Assembly (NCBI GenBank): GCA_034766995.1
Contig: CM068317.1
Location: 32,777,501-32,841,500, forward strand
Direction: 5' to 3'
DNA from: Acanthacorydalis orientalis
Lineage: Eukaryota; Arthropoda; Insecta; Megaloptera; Corydalidae
DNA length: 64,000 nucleotides
Shown: positions 26,140 to 37,930 of the stretch, piece by piece
Position numbering within the stretch: position 1 is the first letter of the stretch
Layout of the letters: every line of letters starts with the position of its first letter
The notes under the pieces: model-generated
What the model saw: the letters and a program-made list of their open reading frames with translations, nothing else
Database searches by the model: none
What the model was told of the DNA's origin: nothing
Translations under genes and position numbers: made by a program

Positions 26140-26300
26140 GGTTCTTTTCAACAATTGTGTCACATCATAGCGGGGCTATGTCTAACCATCACTGCGACAA
26201 TACCATCTGTGAATGGTGCCGGGCCGCAGTGAAAGACGTCACGCCATTCGTTGGTAACAGCGAGCGGTGACTTACTTATATAACATTCAATGTGTGCGAT
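26140..26300. promoter_or_regulatory. GC-richer complex islet
   Basis: GTGCCGGGCCGCAGTGAAAG, GACGTCACGCC and AGCGAGCGGTGAC stand out from the surrounding A/T. It contains a second CRE-like GACGTCAC. It lies directly 3' (minus strand) of the possible exon at 26276-26342, so it may be splice-proximal intron or regulatory sequence. Confidence 0.35.
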
Positions 26301-26342
26301 TCTATTTTTATCAATAATTGATTTTTTTTCTTCTGTCTGCAT
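26276..26342 (-). CDS. Possible 5' coding exon of the PRDM gene (weak)
   Basis: On the minus strand an ATG at 26342 (immediately preceded by an in-frame TGA) opens 22 codons, MQTEEKKSIIDKNRIAHIEC plus YI. It ends ATATAA|GTAAGTC, a strong donor. The break leaves one base of a codon, exactly what the exon at 1426 needs (it begins with two bases of a split codon). The peptide matches nothing I recognise and is not like the RSK.RARK start known from vertebrate PRDM3/16. A chance GT and ATG is quite possible. Confidence 0.2.
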
Positions 26343-27084
26343 TCATATGCATAGATGAGTACAGTGTTCTCGTTTTATTTGTTATTCGTTAAATATCAGT
26401 TGGAAAATAACGTCAAGGAATTCATCTGGCTAAAGAAGCCTTAACGTCTTAGATCATTTAATTTATATACGTTTAACCACCGCAAATTTATACAAAAACG
26501 TATTCCACCTTATAGTTAATTGAAACAAGTATTACGTCATGTTTAACTCTGTTTTATTCAAATATTACTAATTATTACATAATAACAAAAAAATATAATT
26601 ATCATTATTTTATTATAAATTTACTACAATATAACATAGAAATTATATTTTTATAAATAATTAACACTGATGAATTCCCACATGACTTATTTTTAAATAA
26701 TTATTAATACAGAATAATAATAAAAGATAATGAATATAATTCCAAAAATTATTTCAACACTAATAAATGATGATAATCGTTATATACTAACTTTTTAATA
26801 CATTATTTTATGTTGAGATGATTAGGACGCTAATTTTTCGACATTATTTGGTTCAACAATTGGTTATATTCAACACTAATTTACGTTTACAGCAAACATT
26901 ATATATCGTCTTACAAGAAATGATGTGCTCGAAGCATGACATGCTTTAACCACTAATAAATTAATTAAATTAGATTTTTCGACCCTCGATCTTATTTTAA
27001 AAATTCATTATTTCGTAGTCTTTAAGTACATTAATTTTTTTTATTAACTACAAGAATGTTCGTGTCCATAAACAGATTTTTTTG

Positions 27085-27255
27085 CAGCTTGGCTCTCTAA
27101 AGATGATGAGATTGCAATCGTGTTCAATATTTATTGAATATTTTTAACCAGAAAAACTTTTTGTGGTTTGTGAGATGAAAAAAAAATTCATATATGAAAA
27201 TAAATTTAGCCACAATGTTAAAACTGTATTATGGCGAATTTTATAAATTTAAGAT
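27085..27255 (+). repeat. Fold-back repeat family, half copy
   Basis: Plus-oriented signature: CTCTAAAGATGATGAGATTG, AATATTTATTGAATATTTTT, ACTTTTTGTGGTTTGTGAGA, TATGAAAATAAATTTAGCCA, then CAATGTTAAAACTGTATTAT. It matches the order of motifs in the copies at 40610 and 60265. Confidence 0.7.
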
Positions 27256-27999
27256 ATTTTTTTGGTTATTGGCATATTTTTGAATGTTTTTTTTTATTTA
27301 TAAAAACTAAAATCATAATAACAAAAAACCGTGAAAAGAAACCCATTAAAGGTATTTTATTTTATGGGTTAATATTTTTTTCAAAAATATGTAAATAATT
27401 GTGGAATTGCATATATATATATATATATATATATATACAACTATTTTATTTATTATTAGTAAATCATTTAAGATGATTCTCTTTTTAATAACAAAATATA
27501 ATTTTGAAGTATATTTATTTCTTCAAACTTATGTTGCCGTATTATATTTTATAGTATATTTTCTCCGTTTTATATTAATAATTTACTTTTTTACCATTAC
27601 ATCTTTAATTCGTTTATTTTCTATATAAGATTTTGTTTATAAGAAAGCCATTATTAAATATGTTTCATAACAAAACATATTTATATGAAAGTCTCATAAT
27701 TTTTGTATACTTTAGAAAATCGAAATTAATTCACTCTTGACAAAATATTATACGTAAGTTTTTGTAAATTTTGTCGCAAATAACCATTTGTTGCTTCTAA
27801 CAAGTCTTCAGTCTTAAAAAATATATGTGTAAACGATTGTTTACTTGAATATCTGAACATCATATATAAATAAATTGTTATCAGTCGACTCTAAATTATT
27901 ATCTCATTTAAATTATTAAGAGAGTATTTTTGAAGTCACTTTAAATCTCAATTGACTGGATCATTTTTAATCATTTTTAATTGATACTTATGCGAACAC

Positions 28000-28235
28000 A
28001 AATTTTTTTTCAACCTTGAATCTCTGAAGATAAGACAAACCACAATTATTTTCGGTCCAAATTTTTCGCTAATACATTATTGATTATTGCTTGTGGGAAA
28101 TCCGATGGCATTCATACTGCCATCGGATTTCCCACAAGCAATAATCAATAATGTATTATAGAAACATTTGGACCAAAAATAATTGTGGTTTGTGAGATAA
28201 AAAATAATCAATTTGTGAAAGAAAAACAAAATTTA
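28000..28235. repeat. Fold-back repeat family copy with near-perfect hairpin core
   Basis: Arms at 28036-28110 and 28118-28192 are 75 bp each with four mismatches, around the 7-bp loop TTCATAC. The right flank continues with the family tail (GTGGTTTGTGAGATAAAAAA, AATCAATTTGTGAAAG). The arms are far more alike than in other copies, so this copy is young, has been homogenised, or was made by a fresh inverted duplication. Confidence 0.9.
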
Positions 28236-28510
28236 TTCTTTTCTAATTTACTTAAGATAAACATCAAAATGTTAGAGTACATAGCAAATATCAAGAGTAA
28301 CAGTATTTTAAATAGATGATACGTATTTTTTTAATGAATTAGTGTTTCTTTCGAAGTAAAATAACCAACAATTCTAAACTAGAATCAATTTACTTTTTTC
28401 TAGAGAAACAACCTGCATGACTTGTACGTATACAACTTATATATTGAATGCATAATTGAAATAAATTAAACAAATATATACACATGTTTAACTAAGTGTA
28501 TAATATATGT

Positions 28511-28528
28511 ACGTATGTTGAACGTATG

Positions 28529-28598
<70 letters not shown>

Positions 28599-28636
28599 TG
28601 TATATAAATATATATATATATATATATATACACAGA
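28511..28636. repeat. (AT)n array of about 125 bp
   Basis: AT units with GT and GGTG interruptions, ending in ACACAGACA. Confidence 0.95.
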
Positions 28637-29358
28637 CATACTCAAGGAAAAACGTTTTTATATAAACAATATTTTTTTAAAAAAAAAACAAAATGTATTC
28701 AAATACAATACAACCATCACCATTCCATAAAAGTTCCCAAAATAAATTCTACCCTTTGAATTCATAAACACAAATAGACTTAATCATGGTTGTACAGTGG
28801 TTACTTCCAAGATATTGTCAACCCCTTTACAAAAATATTTGACAAAAATTGACAAAACTTGAGATATCTAAATTTATAAAAAAAAAGGTATACGTATAAT
28901 AAACATGTAAAGAAATCGTGTTTTTCTCTAAAAAAGATAACTTTGAATAGATATAAATTATGAATAAACGGGTTAAAAATGAAGGGTGAATGATATCGTG
29001 TGAATGAAAAGGGGTATACATTAAAATATATTTCTTCGGCAACAGGTAAAAAAGTAAGAAGTACATGTTTTATTTTTTGAGTGCGTTAAAGGGTGAATAC
29101 GTACTTTTTATATGTTTGTTTTGTGAAATTTTTCACGGGTTTTGCGGTAAAAAAGGCAATGATGATGCAAAAATGTTTATTCGAATACAATGTGGCACAA
29201 ATTGGATAAAAATTGACTGATAATTGTTTGGGGTCTGAAATAGGCGTGAGATTATATTGTTAAAAATTCATCAATTTTATCTTTAATCATTGACTTGAAA
29301 AATAATGCAGTTTTGTTGAAAATAGAAATTATTTATGGTTTATTTTTTCTCACGACGT

Positions 29359-29359
<1 letters not shown>

Positions 29360-29448
<89 letters not shown>

Positions 29449-29450
29449 TA
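29360..29450. repeat. (AT)n-(AC)n microsatellite
   Basis: About 35 AT units followed by nine AC units. Confidence 0.95.
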
Positions 29451-29768
29451 ATAAATTCAAAAATTAACATTGAATTTAATAAACTTTATTACTTTGTTTT
29501 TGTATTATTATTTATTTCTGATAATAATAAAATTATCCTTAATAACATTATAAACGAAAAAATATATATTTAATAATACAAAAAAAAAATTTGTTGACAA
29601 ATGGATATTTCATTTTATTTTATAAAACTAATTTAAACCATTACACGTTTGTTCATTTCAAATATATATTTAAATGTTATACAAAATAAAAATTAAATAA
29701 ATATTGTTCTATTATACATCTGGAACATACTTTGAGTAAAAATGTTTTGATATTTGATTTCACCTCTG

Positions 29769-29826
<58 letters not shown>

Positions 29827-30159
29827 GTAGGTGTGTTTAATATAAAGTATTTTTTTAGAAAAAAAATAATAAAACTGTATTACTATAATTTTTTGATCCA
29901 CAATATTTTCTTGACGCTTCGATTTCATCAAATATATGAACTGTTTGTGAAACTATATCAAAACAATTTAAAATTTCACAATATCTTAAAAGAAAACATC
30001 AAACCTTCATACATAAAGTATTTCAAATCACGTCGAGATGAGAAAGAAAATCGACATTTCTGGAAAAAACGGCAATACCTCTGATACGCACGCACCCAAT
30101 CCCCCATTGGAAATAAAAAAAAAAAAACATGTATAGTAAAAAACCTCAACTGTAGTGAA

Positions 30160-30430
30160 GTATAATGACTCTCAGGGATTCAACGTTATACGATGACCTG
30201 TCCACTTTCAAGTACCTCAATTTTCACATCTAGTCCCTCTGTTGCCGCATATATGAGACTCGCTTTTCGATCGTGAGCCAGTGAGCTTTATTTTCAGACG
30301 GGTGCGGCTTTAAATAGAATGACCGGCGATGTAAAAAAAGTCGAAGAGAAGAATTTCAAAGGAAAGCTATTTCGCGTGATTGCTTTGTCGTTATTGTAAA
30401 ATAGCTGTGTCAATTCTACGGCTAGAGAAA
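30160..30430. promoter_or_regulatory. Complex, CpG-containing islet
   Basis: About 270 bp of non-repetitive sequence, including TATACGATGACCTGTCC, GACTCGCTTTTCGATCGTGA and AATAGAATGACCGGCGATG. No open frame of note and no transposon signature. Candidate regulatory element. Confidence 0.35.
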
Positions 30431-30545
30431 ATGCGATTCTATTTTATAGTTTGTGATTACAGTTATTTTTCAATTTTTTTCGATTCACTTTTATATACAA
30501 ATATACAGAAACCAACACCCACATAATACACATATACACACATAG

Positions 30546-30576
<31 letters not shown>

Positions 30577-30816
30577 GGAAGTATTCATATGAAAAGTATA
30601 ATATGCCCAATATGTACGGGTAATTTCAAAACAACTCATCAGCCCTTTAAGTTTAGATCAAAACGAAATCAGAATCCCTTTACGTTTACGTTTATAATCA
30701 GTTTCTGGCCAAAGCCTGTGATATTTTCATCCCTTGTCACAGTTAAATGAGATCCAGCCGTAGAATTCTTGTTAATGATTTTAGAAAATAAACCAGGAAT
30801 AATATTAATGCGTATT

Positions 30817-30904
<88 letters not shown>

Positions 30905-31152
30905 TCAGACAAAAATAAAATAAATATAATAATTAAACTTCAAAGTAGATATACAATTTTTTTACGTCTCAATTTCTAAAATTGTTTATTTATAACTACT
31001 TATATAAAGAGTAATATTTATTAGTTAACATAAAATTATATTAAGAAACAATGCGAAAAGAAGAAGTAGAAATACATATATGAAATTATTTTGCTGAGAA
31101 ATAAATTCAAATAGTCTATATAAACATTTTTTGAAAAATGTTTACATATTTA
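30431..31152. other. AT-rich non-coding DNA
   Basis: Contains (AT)n arrays at 30548-30577 and 30817-30900 with some moderately complex sequence between (30600-30790). No exon seen. Confidence 0.5.
30817..30900. repeat. (GT)n-(AT)n microsatellite
   Basis: Eight GT units followed by about 35 AT units. Confidence 0.95.
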
Positions 31153-32345
31153 TAAGGTTGATGAAAAATTAATTGCGGTTTTTACGTATGGAGTATAAAG
31201 AAGCATATATCAGTTAAAATTTATAAATTAAAATAGACCATTTGCATGCACACATTTCTCCCAACGGGAAACAAGTTTGTTTTATTCCTACAAGATAAAA
31301 TTCTAGAGTCCTGGAATTAACGAATTCATCGAAAGCGCTTTAAGCTGATGCATTATCTTTGAAAACCTTTTCTCGTAAGAAATTACTCCAATGTTTAAAA
31401 AATGATAATCTGTCAGAAACAGGTCAGTCATGAAGAACAATTGGTCCTCTTCGATTGACCATTGTTAGCCGTAAAAGATGCAACTTCTCATGCATTTTTT
31501 CAATTTTCTGACAATATTTTTTGCTGTTATTGTTTCACCAGGATTTAAGAAGTTGTAGTGAATGATGCCACTTTCCAATCACCAAACAGTGACCGTAATC
31601 TTTTTTTCATAAAGCTTCGGTTTAGGTAACTATTTTGATACTTCTTTCACGGTATAGCCACTGTGATGAACATTTCCGATTGTTGTAGAGAATCCACTTT
31701 TCATCACAAGTGATAATACGATCAAGAAAGGGATCATTTTTGTTACACAAAAGAAGTACAGAAGAGACTTGATACCGCCGAATTGCTTGATGTTCGTTTA
31801 ATTCATACTGCACCCATTTATTCAGCTTTTTATTTTTCCAATTAGACTCAAATATCGAATAACTGTTGAATGATCAACATTGATTTCTTCGGCCACCTCT
31901 CGATTTGTTTTACGTGGGTTTGCTTCATTAATGGTTCTTAAATTATTATTGTCTATAGCTAAAGGACATTCAGAACTCTCCTCAACATCAAGGCCTTCGT
32001 TTCCATCACGAAAATTTTGGAACCAGTGTTGCGATGTACGTTCACTAATTGACTCTCCACCAAAAACCAAAAATTTGATATTTCGAGCAGTTTATGTTGC
32101 TTTACGTTCCAATTTAAACTCATACAACAAAATCGCAAATTTGCTGTTTTTCCATGACTATTATAAGAGGTTATATCGAACAATACTAAAGAATGAAAAC
32201 AATAGACATAAGCTGAAATCAGTAGTGCTAATTTCATTGTTTACAATGATGTATCACATGACTATAACTAAAGATAACGGTAACTAGAAAAATCAGTACA
32301 AAACTTAAAATGAGAAAAACCGCAATTATTTTTGTACCAACTTTA
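31153..32345 (-). mobile_element. Near full-length, degenerate mariner transposon (1,193 bp)
   Basis: The left end reads TAAGGTTGATGAAAAATTAA TTGCGG and the right end, in reverse complement, TAAAGTTGGTACAAAAATAA TTGCGG. The TTGCGG core is identical. TA dinucleotides lie outside both ends. The interior encodes a broken transposase on the minus strand. Somewhat shorter than the usual 1.28-1.3 kb because of internal loss. Confidence 0.9.
31214..32155 (-). pseudogene. Mariner transposase, inactivated by frameshifts, stops and an internal deletion
   Basis: Starting near ATGGAAAAACAG (32155), fragments in different frames give KTANLRF, then ERTSQHWFQNFRDGNEGLD, NREVAEEINVDHSTVIRYL, KWVQYELNEHQ, then DRIITCDEKWILYNNRK, LNPGETITAKNIVRKLK, GPIVLHD, DYHFFKHW, SNFLREKVFKDN and a C-terminus near FDEFVNSRTLEF. 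This is the canonical order: paired helix-turn-helix, WVPHEL-like linker, then the DD34D catalytic domain. The first Asp (TCDEKW) and the second (LHD) are present, but LHD is followed within about six codons by the DYHFF block. The segment normally between the second and third catalytic Asp (about 34 residues) is therefore largely gone. Several stop codons and frame changes confirm it is dead. Confidence 0.9.
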
Positions 32346-32377
32346 TATATATATATATATGCAAAAATTCAACGATT

Positions 32378-32590
32378 CGATCCCGTTAGACTAATAAGTA
32401 ACACTGACATGTCCCCGTATAACCAGGTTTGATAAGGGATGTGACCGTTTGTAATAAGCCGTTGCAACAGACACTTCTGTAATTGGAAAGCAAGTGTTAA
32501 AGGACTCAATCGTGTCCTCGCTTCGTATCCCGCTGTGGCACGCAATCACGCGTCTCATCATATTTCGCTATGTCATTTTCAGATCGTACA
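32378..32590. promoter_or_regulatory. Complex, GC-richer islet
   Basis: About 210 bp, including GATTCGATCCCGTTAGAC, ACATGTCCCCGTATAACCAG, GTAATTGGAAAGCAAGTG and ACGCAATCACGCGTCTC. The TAATTGG core is homeodomain-like. Neither coding nor a recognisable repeat; a candidate conserved regulatory element. Confidence 0.35.
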
Positions 32591-33520
32591 TACAGAATAC
32601 ACTTTTTTGTCGAAACAAAATCAAATTATTGACAAAATGCTTTTGAGAACATTTTCAATTTTCATATTACTTGTATTTATTATATAGCAAAATATATGCA
32701 AATATGTTTGTGTATACATATACAAACATATTTCTTGTAATTTTCAAGTGTCTCAAATAATTAGATACTCTTTTCATTAGAAACTTTAAAATATAACATT
32801 ATTTTAGTAGCATTATGAAAAGGATTAATAAAAAGTTTTTTTTAAAAAAAAATTTAAACATTTAAAAATTAAAATATAAATATAAAAATTAAATTAAATT
32901 AAAAATTAAAATAAAAAAATAAATATTTAGAAAAATATTTAAAAAAATATATTTATAGTGTTCTTATTCGGAATGAATTAACACTTTAATTTGAAAAAGA
33001 ATATATTTTATTGATCAATAAATAGAAAAATAAATAAAAATATTAATGTATTACAATATTATTTACAGAATCGTACTGTTAGGAATAAATAATTCATCAA
33101 AGTGATTATTAAATAATGGATTGTGTAAAAATAAAAAGTATTAAAAAAGGGATTACTATAAGTGATTCCACTAAATATATTGCTGAATTCAATCACTGTT
33201 CAATATATGTAGCACATATACTGTTCGACTGGGCGATAAAATCACAAATAAAACACTTTAAGTTGCATCCCATCCAATTTTATTTTAAATTGAACAGAGC
33301 AACCGTGCCAATATTTGACCAAACGGTGGAGAGCGTTTTAAATCAATATAATAAATCAGTGACTTTAAATTCACAATGGCTAGCATGACGCGAGATAAGA
33401 TATAAGAACTTACTGATTTTCTATCAAGTCAATGTATATACGAAATGTACACGAGTTGAACTTCTGTAAAGTATGTACGATAAGAATTACGGACATATGG
33501 GATAAGCTTCTCACTCACTC

Positions 33521-33635
<115 letters not shown>

Positions 33636-33971
33636 CTTTCAACTTAATAACTAAGACATAACTTTAAAATTATCTTACATCAAAATACTTATAAAATAAT
33701 AAATTAACTGAAACACAACTAATATTAAATCTTAATTTAAATTTCATAAAACAGCAATTTATTGTGCTATTTTCTATAAAAAAAAATCATTTACATTCAA
33801 ATATTAATATTATTAGACTTAAACATTGAATTTTTCAAATGTCCAGTACTGCTATAAGAAAATACTAATAGAAAAATTGAGAAATTGCAATAAAAAAACA
33901 ATAATTACTTTATTGAAATTATCTGATTATTGATTCGAATCATTTTCATCTGAAAAATCCAGTTACAAGTA

Positions 33972-34128
33972 TATCATCATCATCAGTCTCTGTCAGTCCA
34001 CTACTAAATAAATGTCTTTTCTATAATTTTCCATTTTGTACAATTGAATGCCTCTCTTTTCCACTGATTTCCAATAAAATGTTTAATTTCCATACCCCAC
34101 CTATTTATGGATCTCTTTTTTGGTCTTT
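33972..34128 (-). mobile_element. Possible degenerate LINE 3'-tail fragment
   Basis: CATCATCATCAG followed by CAGTCCACTACTAAATAAATG, then TTTTCCACTGATTTCC and CCCCACCTATTTATGGATCT. This order resembles the widespread arthropod non-LTR retrotransposon tail (CATCATCATCAG...GTCCACTGCTGGACATAGG...CCCACCT). No reverse transcriptase domain is present. The identification rests on motif order only. Confidence 0.4.
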
Positions 34129-34727
34129 ATATATATATATATATATATGATAAATGAATATATTTATATATTTTTTAATTTACTTATTATTAATTTATAC
34201 AAACATTTATCTTTTAATTAACAAAAGAATAATATATTTTGTATAATTTTAATTACTAAAAAATAATATCATTCCCTGAAAATACTTCTTTCAAATGGTT
34301 CAAATCATAATACATAAAATACTATCGAACTGCAATACAATTCTGATTGGAAAACATTATAATGCCATTCTTTTACAAAAACCAAATATGCAATGGTTAG
34401 AACATTATTAGGAAACAAAACTGTTTATAACATAAACCTTAATAAAATATACATTCGACTAAACACTCAAATATTTTCCGAATTGAATTTAATATATTCT
34501 CACGTAATTATCTTCATATTTGATTTCATTCAAGTGAGAAAACATGGTATGTATTGTCACTCGCCGTTGGAGTACACTGTTAGTATATTGTAAACTATTG
34601 TTGTGACAATGATATTGAATAACAGAATCGTTGGAATGCCTCGAGGAATATGCTTTTAACTATTGTTCGAAACCATTGCCAATATTAGCTTTAGATTTGT
34701 ATTAGCTTCAATTAAATTATTTATCCC

Positions 34728-34780
<53 letters not shown>

Positions 34781-35464
34781 TTAACTTTTATAGTGCTGAA
34801 AGACTAGTTGATATAGTTTTTTCTTCACTAGAGACAATATAATAATTTAATAAAACAAATATAATAAAAAATCGTCCGAAAAACTCATTACAAAAATTAA
34901 TTCAGATTTAACTATTTGTGTAATGAAAATAAGTAAATTATATATTCTCCGTAAAAAAAAAATAAAATTAAACAATTAGCCTAGACAATCAAAATACAAA
35001 ATTATATCGGACTCTAAAACAACTGTAAGACTGTAACAGTACAACAATCTAAATCAATACATAGGCATGTAAATAATAAAAAAATAAACATATCCAAATT
35101 ATCTTAGTGTAATTTCTAATGTATTAAATAAGAAGTATCAAACTCTTAGTCAGATGTCAATTAAAACAATCAGAAATTACAATTCAGTTTTTTTGAAATT
35201 TGTTCTCACAATATATTTTTATACAGATAATTTCGATAATTTTAAATATGTTCACACAATGGGTTTTAATTTCTTTAAAAATTAAAAATAAAATTTATTT
35301 ATTTCTTTGATTATAAATGCTTTTCGTAGGTTCTATTAAGTAAAAATTTACAAATTATTGGAATTAGAATACCTAACAGAATTTTTTCAAATCTTTATTC
35401 CATTTTTATCTACAAAAATCAGTTGTTTCATTCATTATATATATTATGCAATCTTTTTTAGCAT

Positions 35465-35467
<3 letters not shown>

Positions 35468-35518
<51 letters not shown>
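35468..35518. repeat. (AT)n microsatellite
   Basis: About 25 uninterrupted AT units bordering the complex islet that follows. Confidence 0.95.
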
Positions 35519-35519
<1 letters not shown>

Positions 35520-35524
35520 GTGTC

Positions 35525-35740
35525 TAGAAAGCATGAATTCCACAATCTTCATAAGAGCATCGACTTTGTAATTTCATGGCACACTTTGACGTCAACACTT
35601 GGTGTTGACAGCGTGTTCCCCTTTCGTACCCCATCACCCCCACGCGGTTGCTATTTATTCACAATCAACCCTCGTCTGTTTCTCATCGCCACCTTCGATC
35701 CCAGTTCGTATGTAAGAACTATTCTCAATATAGACAGCAT
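35525..35740. promoter_or_regulatory. Complex islet with GACGTCA and inverted TGTTGAC motifs
   Basis: Includes TTTGACGTCAACACTTGGTG followed by TTGACAGCG, then CCATCACCCCCACGCGGTTG. The segment GTCAACACTTGGTGTTGAC is a near-palindrome. An open frame crosses it on the plus strand but begins in AT repeats, so I read the islet as regulatory and not coding. Confidence 0.4.
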
Positions 35741-36091
35741 CCGTATATGAATAAATTTAAAATGTTCCACTTTATTCCTTCTCTTGTAGTATCTCTACCT
35801 GTTTGTATTAAATTTGAATTTCTTCTTTCATTATTAATTAACTTTTACTTTACACAAGAGTTTGTTTCATACAATCATCTGTTAAGCAGTTGAAAATGGT
35901 TATCTAATTTTGGATTATTATTAATATTATGAAAATTATTCGCAATATTATTAATAATTAGAATTAACTACGGCAACTAAATGCATTTCATAAAACTTTT
36001 GACTAAATTAATGACACAAATTATCCCAAAAAACTATACAATATCAACGATGCGTTTTCCTATAGGCAAAAAAGAGTAATAATTACCTGTG

Positions 36092-36114
36092 CCCTCCACC
36101 AACAAGGTGGAGGG
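36092..36114. repeat. Perfect GC-rich hairpin, 9-bp stem
   Basis: CCCTCCACC, loop AACAA, GGTGGAGGG. Unusually GC-rich for this DNA. It precedes GGGGGCCCCTGATCC and CCTAGGCCC at 36150-36190 and may belong to the same degenerate element. Confidence 0.8.
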
Positions 36115-36500
36115 AAAATAAACTGTTATAAACTCATTATTATGTACAACACTGTACATGGGGGCCCCTGATCCAAATTTGCCTAGGCCCTATGAAGTTA
36201 TAACGCACCACTGCATAATATTTGTGATGTTTGGCGAGTTGATTCATATAAACAACAAAATGTAAGGTATCATATGAACTATTCGCATGTCACAGAAAGA
36301 AAATTAGAGTTCAGAGATATCACCAAGAAAAATACATTATAAGAAGTTTCTAGCATAAAAATTATTTATTTAACCATTACAAAACAAACCATATATTCCA
36401 CTTTTAATAAATATGTTAAAATTAATAATATTTGTAAGTCAGATAAAACAGGTTATTTTTTTAATATTTAATTACATATTTTATAACAAATTATTTAGAT

Positions 36501-36534
<34 letters not shown>

Positions 36535-37116
36535 CATGAAGTGTGTGTAACATGATGCAATTTGATTAAAAATCGAATTTGATAAAATCTGATACGAATT
36601 CTTAAAGTATATGAGATGAGAAAGGGGACAAAAAAGGAATCGCTACATCGGAACGTCCATTTGATCCTGGCATGTCCAGGACACACAATGCAACCTGATC
36701 TTATCTACCATATCAATCGTCTGAACTCTCCACTTCGATTTAACGGATCTTATTGTGTTTGGAAAAGAATTATTCACTCCACTAGTTCAATATACACGCG
36801 AACACTTCTTTCGATTCTATGCTTTTTTACTTACAATTTTTACTTGTTTACTATTTTATAAGTAATCGATTTTTCTAATTTCTTCCATTATAAAATAAAC
36901 AAACAACAGATATCTATTTATATATTTAAATTTCATTATTAACTTTTAACACAAATACACTTATGAACAAATTCTTCAAAGCAAAAAATAAAAGTTCTAT
37001 TATTTTAAAAGTTTATACATGTTTTTAACAACATACAAATATCTACATTTGTAAAAAATGTCTACATAACAGAATATAATGTAAATCAATAAGTTTTTGA
37101 CTAACAATTTTCAAAA

Positions 37117-37119
<3 letters not shown>

Positions 37120-37176
<57 letters not shown>

Positions 37177-37189
37177 CACACACACACAT
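37120..37189. repeat. (AT)n-(AC)n microsatellite
   Basis: AT units with one GT, ending in five or six AC units. Confidence 0.95.
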
Positions 37190-37930
37190 TGGTATTCTTC
37201 CTATATATTTTTTTCGTGCAACGAGCAGGGGGCAAAGCCCACTTGTAACTTAAAAAAAATTAATCAGTATAAACAAATAAATACCTACATATTTATAACA
37301 ATCTCTACTTTTTTTTTAAAAAAAAATAAGTCAAATTATATTTGATAAAATAGTTTTTAATTCGTAGTGGTAAATATTTTTTTATTTCCCTCTTTTTTCG
37401 TACGCATTTCAGAGATAAAATATGTAAAAGATTCAACACGTCAAACTCTGTAAGAATAATGACCAAAATCCATTAAGGAAATACTTGTAACATGTCTGAA
37501 TAAAATCATCAATAAAAATTTTATAACGGAACATCTTCAACTAATATATATATATATATCCATATTTTTATTTTTTTAACAATTTCTATAAAATATAATG
37601 AATGAGGTTGATTACATTTTTTGCAAATTAATAAATGATTGCTTATCATCACAGAAGATAAGTATGTTAATGTTTATTCATTTTTAAATAATCAAAACTA
37701 CCAATTAGATTTACTTACTGAGGTACAAAAATCTGTTCATTTAAAATATCATTTCATTATAATTATTAGTTACTTTCTATATAAACATTCGATTGATAAC
37801 AGAAATTTTATTTTTCGAATTTTTAGGTTTTGATTAAAATAGTATTTGTATTTTTTTTCAATATGAATTTTTAATAAATTACTTTATGTAAAGAAGTACA
37901 GTTAATACACAAGATATAGATAGTTGAACC

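Larger units (their letters stand above)
26345..30155. other. AT-rich non-coding DNA with fold-back repeats and microsatellites
   Basis: Holds two fold-back family copies (27085 and 28000), and arrays at 27410-27436, 28511-28636, 29360-29450 and 29771-29824. A somewhat less repetitive stretch at about 28780-29260 has no recognisable gene. No exon seen. Confidence 0.55.

Noticed and set aside
28827..29066. 79-codon minus-strand open frame in a less repetitive stretch
   Set aside because: Hydrophobic, A/T-driven composition and no recognisable motif.
33116..33388. 90-codon plus-strand open frame without microsatellite content
   Set aside because: No recognisable domain, no splice or polyadenylation context that stands out, A/T-biased codons; likely chance.
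35358..35750. 130-codon plus-strand open frame
   Set aside because: Begins in AT-rich sequence, passes through an (AT)n array and ends in a complex islet; no family resemblance.
36659..36690. TCCTGG-CATGT-CCAGGA inverted repeat as a p53-type site
   Set aside because: Only one half-site-like match with a wrong first base; too short to support.
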